This document shows, one piece after another, positions 23,193 through 27,233 of a stretch of DNA of 27,233 nt. Both the position numbers and the translations under genes were made by a program. The first letter of the stretch is position 1. Each line of letters starts with the position of its first letter. The notes below the pieces were generated by a model, which ran no database searches, was not told the DNA's origin, and was given only the letters and a program-made list of their open reading frames with translations. Origin of the DNA: an uncultured Catenibacterium sp. (GTDB lineage Bacteria > Bacillota_I > Bacilli_A > Erysipelotrichales > Coprobacillaceae); contig NZ_CAAFOM010000058.1 in NCBI RefSeq assembly GCF_900764565.1, forward strand, positions 1-27,233. Reading direction: 5' to 3'.

Positions 23193-24209
23193 ATGATTAT
23201 TGTATTCAAACCAAAAACAAGTGAAGAAGATGTAAAGAAAATCCAGGAAAAGGTAGAAGCGAAAGGATTAGAAACACATTTAGTAGTCGGTCATGATGTC
23301 ACTATCTGTGGTGTTATTGGTGATACAACTAAAGTAGATCCTAGAGATATTGAAGTAGCTCCATCAGTAGAAAAAGTAATGAGAGTTGAACAGCCTTATA
23401 AACTTGCGAACCGTGCATTCCATCCTGAAGATACTATTGTAGATGTAGATGGTGTAAAAGTAGGTGGAGGCCATATGGCACTTATCGCTGGTCCTTGTTC
23501 TGTTGAATCAGAAGAACAGGTTATTGCAATCGCAAAGGAAGTAAAAGCCGCAGGCGCTAATATGTTAAGAGGTGGGGCATTCAAGCCTAGAACTTCTCCA
23601 TATGCATTCCAGGGATTAGGTTCTACTGGTTTAGATTACTTAGTAGCTGCTAAGAAGGAAACAGGCTTACCAATCGTATCAGAACTTATGAGTGCTGATG
23701 ATATTGATGAATTCAATGAAAAGGTAGACTTAGTTCAGATTGGTGCAAGAAATATGCAGAACTTCACTTTACTTAAGGAAGTAGGTGCAAGAGTTAAGAA
23801 GCCTATCTTGTTAAAGAGAGGACTAAGTGCTACATATCAGGAATGGATCATGAGTGCAGAATATATCATGGCAAGTGGTAATGAGAATGTCATCTTATGT
23901 GAAAGAGGTGTAAGAACATTCGAAACATATACAAGAAACACTCTAGACTTACAGGCTATTCCAGTGCTTAGAAAGATGACACATCTACCTGTTATTATTG
24001 ACCCATCACATGCTGGTGGTAAATGGTGGTTAGTAGAACCAATGGCTAAGGCAAGTGTCGCTGCAGGATGTGATGGATTACTTATTGAAGTACATAATGA
24101 TCCTGAACATGCATTATGTGATGGTGCACAGTCATTAAAGCCAAAAAAATACACAAAACTTATTGAAGAATTACGAGAAATTGGTAAAGTAGTAGGTAAA
24201 GAAATATAA
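23193..24209 (+). CDS. aroF: 3-deoxy-7-phosphoheptulonate (DAHP) synthase, type I-beta
   Basis: Joins phosphoenolpyruvate and erythrose 4-phosphate in the first step of the shikimate pathway, 338 aa. Residues 1-70 are the ferredoxin-like regulatory domain (MIIVFKPKTSEEDVKKI) found in the Thermotoga-type enzymes. The barrel domain carries LIAGPCSVES at about 90, RGGAFKPRTSPYAFQG at about 127, LLKRGLSATYQEW, ILCERGVRTFE, and the metal-binding IIDPSHAGGK segment. All active-site blocks look intact. AGAGGAG precedes the ATG. The upstream leader reads tRNA-Phe charging, which fits supply of aromatic amino acids; the other shikimate genes are not in the window. Confidence 0.96.
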   Translation: MIIVFKPKTSEEDVKKIQEKVEAKGLETHLVVGHDVTICGVIGDTTKVDPRDIEVAPSVEKVMRVEQPYKLANRAFHPEDTIVDVDGVKVGGGHMALIAGPCSVESEEQVIAIAKEVKAAGANMLRGGAFKPRTSPYAFQGLGSTGLDYLVAAKKETGLPIVSELMSADDIDEFNEKVDLVQIGARNMQNFTLLKEVGARVKKPILLKRGLSATYQEWIMSAEYIMASGNENVILCERGVRTFETYTRNTLDLQAIPVLRKMTHLPVIIDPSHAGGKWWLVEPMAKASVAAGCDGLLIEVHNDPEHALCDGAQSLKPKKYTKLIEELREIGKVVGKEI

Positions 24210-24228
24210 GTAGAAAGGAAGTATAAGT

Positions 24229-25218
24229 ATGGATTTACATGGGAGAAGTTTTTTAACACTTAAGGATTATACTAAAGAAGAAATCTACTATCTTCTAGAC
24301 TTAGCTAAAAAGCTAAAGGCTAAGAAGAAAGCAGGTAAGATTGGTCATTCACTTGAAGGTAAGAATATTGCGTTACTATTTGAAAAGACATCTACACGTA
24401 CAAGATGTGCCTTTGAAGTAGGTGTTCTTGATGAAGGAGGACATGCTACTTTCTTGACTCAGTCACAGATGGGAAAGAAGGAGTCAATTGAAGATACAGC
24501 TAAAGTATTAGGTAGAATGTTTGATGGGATTGAATTTAGAGGATTTAAGCAGGAAAATGTAGAAGCATTGGCTAAGTTCTCTGGTGTACCTGTATGGAAT
24601 GGTTTAACAGATGTTGACCACCCTACTCAGACATTAGCTGATTTCCTTACTATTCAGGAACATCTTGATAAACCTTTAAATGAAATCAAGTTTGTATTTA
24701 CTGGTGATATTAGAAATAATGTATGTTATGGATTAATGTATGGTGCATGTAAGGTGGGAATGCATTTTGTATGTTTAGGTCCTAAATCATTAGAAATGGA
24801 TCCAGAAGTTGTTGCTTATTGTCAGGAAGAATGTAAAAAGTCTGGTGGAAGTTTGACTATTACTGATGATACTGATGCAGTTGATGGTGCTGATGTCATC
24901 TATACTGATATCTGGGTTTCAATGGGTGAAGATGAATCATTGTATAAGCCAAGAGTGGAATTATTAAGTCCATTTAAAGTAACCAAAGAATTAATGAGTA
25001 AGACACATAATGACAATACATTATTTATGCATTGCCTTCCATCTTACCATGATTTCGAAACGGAAACAGCAAGAGTGAAACATGAACAGGGATTAGATGT
25101 TCGTGAAGTGGATGATGAAGTATTCAGAAGCAAGAACTCAGTTGTATTTGATGAAGCAGAAAACAGACTTCATACAATTAAAGCTGTTATGGTTGCAACT
25201 TTAGGTAAAGAAGACTAA
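24229..25218 (+). CDS. Ornithine carbamoyltransferase
   Basis: Cytoplasmic transcarbamylase of 329 aa making citrulline from ornithine and carbamoyl phosphate, or the reverse in arginine catabolism. The carbamoyl-phosphate loop is STRT at 55-58 (FEKTSTRTRCAFE), with HPTQTLADF at 131-139. The ornithine site has DIWVSMG (227-233) and HCLP (268-271). These residues favour OTCase over putrescine or aspartate carbamoyltransferase. It could be argF (anabolic) or arcB (catabolic); no deiminase or carbamate kinase is adjacent, so I leave the symbol open. It lies 19 bases after aroF with its own AAAGGA site and no promoter or terminator between, so it falls under the Phe T-box. Confidence 0.95.
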   Translation: MDLHGRSFLTLKDYTKEEIYYLLDLAKKLKAKKKAGKIGHSLEGKNIALLFEKTSTRTRCAFEVGVLDEGGHATFLTQSQMGKKESIEDTAKVLGRMFDGIEFRGFKQENVEALAKFSGVPVWNGLTDVDHPTQTLADFLTIQEHLDKPLNEIKFVFTGDIRNNVCYGLMYGACKVGMHFVCLGPKSLEMDPEVVAYCQEECKKSGGSLTITDDTDAVDGADVIYTDIWVSMGEDESLYKPRVELLSPFKVTKELMSKTHNDNTLFMHCLPSYHDFETETARVKHEQGLDVREVDDEVFRSKNSVVFDEAENRLHTIKAVMVATLGKED

Positions 25219-25664
25219 TGAAACATTTATTTACATCTTACTATAATGACAAAGGCATGTATGTCATTTATAACGAAGAAACAGCAAATGCGGATAGTGT
25301 GATTGAGTATGTCGTTGTGATGTTAGAACAATTCATCAATACACTTGCAGAAGAATCTGATGAAACAATTGAGAATGTGATTGATATTGTGGGTAAGGAT
25401 TTTAATGATTTTGTTTCTAGTTATTATGAAGGAAGCTATGAACTGCTTGTTTCACAGGCAGTGGATCGTGGTTTTGCGAATGAAGAACAGGAATTAGTGG
25501 GAGTAAGAGATGAGAATGCGATTGGTATAGACTTAGAACTAAGTAATTATAGTGATCTGTTCTTATTGATGTCATTGGCTGTTCTGAGCTGTGATTATAG
25601 TGATAATGCGAAAGATATTATGAAATATCTAGAAAGCATGAATAAAAGTAATTCACTTAATTAA
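25218..25664 (+). CDS. Unknown acidic protein coupled to ornithine carbamoyltransferase
   Basis: Soluble acidic protein of 148 aa with no family that I recognise. The start overlaps the OTC stop by one base (TAATG), so translation is coupled. It is rich in Asp/Glu, appears largely helical (VIEYVVVMLEQFINTLAEE, DLFLLMSLAVLSCDY), and has no membrane anchor, Cys pair or catalytic motif that stands out. It is the last gene of the T-box operon, followed by a strong terminator. A partner or regulator of the preceding enzyme is conceivable but unproven. Confidence 0.8.
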   Translation: MKHLFTSYYNDKGMYVIYNEETANADSVIEYVVVMLEQFINTLAEESDETIENVIDIVGKDFNDFVSSYYEGSYELLVSQAVDRGFANEEQELVGVRDENAIGIDLELSNYSDLFLLMSLAVLSCDYSDNAKDIMKYLESMNKSNSLN

Positions 25665-25667
25665 TAT

Positions 25668-25696
25668 ACTGGAGGAGAAATTCCTCCAGTTTTTTT
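25668..25696 (+). terminator. Intrinsic terminator of the aroF operon
   Basis: 9-bp stem ACTGGAGGA/TCCTCCAGT with a 5-base loop and seven T. Confidence 0.92.
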
Positions 25697-25702
25697 ATAC
25701 GT

Positions 25703-25728
25703 AAAAAGAAGAGGATTACTCCTCTTCT
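25703..25728 (-). terminator. Intrinsic terminator of the rmuC gene
   Basis: Minus-strand stem AGAAGAGGA/TCCTCTTCT with a 4-base loop that holds the TAA stop, followed by a short T-run. Confidence 0.8.
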
Positions 25729-26624
25729 ATAGCACCATCATAAGCTTGATTGATTGTTTTACTGATCTTATCTTTAGATATCTCAAGTTCCCTCAGACTC
25801 TTTTCAAGAGTACTTAAGTTCTTCATGACTTTACCATAACGATCATCCAAACGATCAGTATCATCTTTTAACTTAATAATACGTTTTTCTATTTCTTTAA
25901 TATTCTCAGAACGGTTAAAATCCTTAGTAATATTAATAAGTGTAAATACAACTCCCATAAGTGTAGAAGGAGATGTCATCAATACCTTCTTATTATGGGC
26001 ATAATCATATAAATCAGCACATTCATCACATAAATAGAGATAGATAGCTTCACTTGGAATAAACATTACTGCTTCTTCTAATGTTTCCTCGGTAATATAT
26101 TTCTTAGAAATATCATCTATATGCTTCTTAACATTCTTCTTGAATTCATTCTGATAAGAAACATCCTTTGGATTATCCACTATCTTTAAATAGTTCTCCA
26201 TAGGGAACTTAGAATCAATAATCAATACTTTTGTATTACCTGGTAAATGTAAAGCTGCATCACCTATCTTACCATTGTTTAAATGATATTGTTCCTCATA
26301 GATATGCTGATTATCACCACAATAAAGAGATAAGATATGGTAGAGCTGATACTCACCAAAAGTTCCTCTCTTTTTTGTATTGGTCATAATCACATTGATA
26401 TCATGCATACCATCAATCATCTGATTGATTTTTATATCAGACTGACCAAGTGATCTATTTGTTTCACTTAATAGAGAAATAATAGAATTATATTGTCCAT
26501 CAAGTGATGAATGAGCAGCCTCTGTCTGAATCATCTTATCATGAATCTTCATCTGTGATGTATAGAGAAGATAGATGACAATCACCAATAAAACAATACA
26601 AATAATACTTAATACTATTTCCAT
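25716..26624 (-). CDS. rmuC: RmuC-family protein
   Basis: Protein of 302 aa, short for the family. Residues 3-21 are a membrane anchor; residues 30-80 look coiled-coil. The RmuC nuclease-like domain follows: KKRGTFGEYQLYHIL (85-99), KIGDAALHLPG, VLIIDSKFPMENY (133-145), EEAVMFIPSEAIYLYL, and VLMTSPSTLMGVVFTLI. A C-terminal helical coil (230-300) ends the protein. RmuC in E. coli limits inversions at short inverted repeats and carries a PD-(D/E)XK-like fold; the exact activity is unclear. It starts one base after the methyltransferase stop, so the two are one operon. Confidence 0.88.
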   Translation of the reverse strand: MEIVLSIICIVLLVIVIYLLYTSQMKIHDKMIQTEAAHSSLDGQYNSIISLLSETNRSLGQSDIKINQMIDGMHDINVIMTNTKKRGTFGEYQLYHILSLYCGDNQHIYEEQYHLNNGKIGDAALHLPGNTKVLIIDSKFPMENYLKIVDNPKDVSYQNEFKKNVKKHIDDISKKYITEETLEEAVMFIPSEAIYLYLCDECADLYDYAHNKKVLMTSPSTLMGVVFTLINITKDFNRSENIKEIEKRIIKLKDDTDRLDDRYGKVMKNLSTLEKSLRELEISKDKISKTINQAYDGAIEEE

Positions 26625-26625
26625 A

Positions 26626-27233
26626 TTACTTACGCTTTAAATCTACAATAATTTCTAAACGAGGTGTATGAGGTTCTTTATCTAATGAGATAATAGTGTT
26701 CACATCAAACATTTCTTCTAACTGATGTAATGTCTTTGCAAGAGTACTCATGTTATCAGAAACAATAATGACATGCTTAATACCTGATAAAGTAATAGAC
26801 TTTAATAAGTCATCAGTCATACCATCAACAGTTTCATTAATGATCAATGCATCATATCTATGATTCTTTAAATGATGTGCTGCCTGATCATTGACATGTC
26901 CAGCAATAAATAGCTTATTGTCTAATTCTAATCTCTTCGCATTTTCAGTGGCATCATGGATACTTACCTTATTGTCATCAATTGCGACAACTTTGTTTTC
27001 TAACTGTAATTCCATGATTCCTGAACCACAGCCTATAGATAAAACATCTTCCTTCTTATCTAATAAAGAAGCAATCTGTCTTGTCTTTTCATCATCCATT
27101 TCTGGGTTAAGAATCATATCAGAACGTACTGAAATCTTGAAATCCTTATACTGTGCATGTGTCTGACCATAGATTCTCTTGAATCCCTGTTCATAGAAAT
27201 CCTGATAACGAGAAGTGTTGACTGTATAATATA
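26626..27233 (-). CDS. Class I SAM-dependent methyltransferase (5' partial)
   Basis: The reading frame runs open to the right edge, so the true start is outside the window; the in-frame Met at 27117 follows about 38 residues of coding-like sequence (GFKRIYGQTHAQYKDF) and is unlikely to be the start. Motif I is VLSIGCGSG, followed by ENKVVAIDDNK with the acidic SAM-ribose residue. DALIINETVDG is in the motif IV place. The C-terminal strand is RLEIIVDLK. The substrate cannot be inferred. It is probably the first gene of a pair with rmuC. Confidence 0.75.
   Translation of the reverse strand, partial: YYTVNTSRYQDFYEQGFKRIYGQTHAQYKDFKISVRSDMILNPEMDDEKTRQIASLLDKKEDVLSIGCGSGIMELQLENKVVAIDDNKVSIHDATENAKRLELDNKLFIAGHVNDQAAHHLKNHRYDALIINETVDGMTDDLLKSITLSGIKHVIIVSDNMSTLAKTLHQLEEMFDVNTIISLDKEPHTPRLEIIVDLKRK

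Noticed and set aside
23837..24259. 140-codon minus-strand frame across the aroF/OTC junction
   Set aside because: Shadow of two conserved enzymes on the plus strand; no family features.
1..27233. CRISPR array, prophage or transposon
   Set aside because: No regularly spaced repeats, cas genes, recombinases or terminal repeats were seen on either strand.

Overview
The window comes from a low-GC Gram-positive bacterium of the Bacillota. The gut Erysipelotrichia type fits best: A/T-rich codon use, strong AGGAGG-like ribosome sites, an FMN riboswitch, a T-box, GlcT-like antitermination, and sortase-assembled pili. Genus is not determinable by eye. No integrase, transposase, CRISPR array or phage gene was seen.

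Layout. Positions 1-2281 hold the 3' part of a glucose-family PTS EIIC-EIIB gene and its GlcT/LicT-type antiterminator, followed by a shared terminator and a tRNA-Arg(CCG) on the minus strand. Positions 2431-7917 are housekeeping and accessory genes: a fused 2'-5' RNA ligase-like/P-loop kinase protein, a Cof-type HAD phosphatase, a YhhN-like membrane protein, a flavin-binding PNPOx-like protein with a DeoR regulator, a CpXC zinc-ribbon protein and a membrane-anchored Ig-like protein. Positions 7990-8804 hold a textbook promoter, FMN riboswitch, terminator and ribU. Then come aspartate kinase, a tiny 28-codon transcription unit, an unknown polytopic membrane protein and a cytoplasmic GH13 alpha-amylase.

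Positions 12982-22795 form the accessory centrepiece, a sortase-assembled pilus locus. In order it carries an RpiR-type regulator with an atypical SIS domain, a signal peptidase I homologue, a 1560-residue LPDTG tip adhesin, an LPETG backbone pilin, a class C sortase, a small Cna-B pilin with a TGD-type sorting signal, and a short protein that reads as a sortase relic without catalytic His or Arg. The signal peptidase homologue has Arg where the catalytic Lys is expected. From the signal peptidase onward the genes are tightly spaced and probably one operon. I infer that the adhesin is the tip, the LPETG protein the shaft and the TGD protein the base. The two altered enzymes could be assembly or chaperone factors, or folding scaffolds, rather than normal enzymes.

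Positions 22851-25664 are a promoter and T-box leader whose specifier reads UUC (Phe), controlling DAHP synthase, ornithine carbamoyltransferase and an unknown acidic protein. The window ends with an RmuC-family protein and a partial SAM methyltransferase on the minus strand.

The most unusual items are the pilus locus with two catalytically altered enzymes, the Cna-B domain with a roughly 115-residue insertion, the Phe T-box in front of an arginine-pathway gene, the RNA ligase-kinase fusion, and the complete promoter-SD-terminator unit around a 28-codon ORF.
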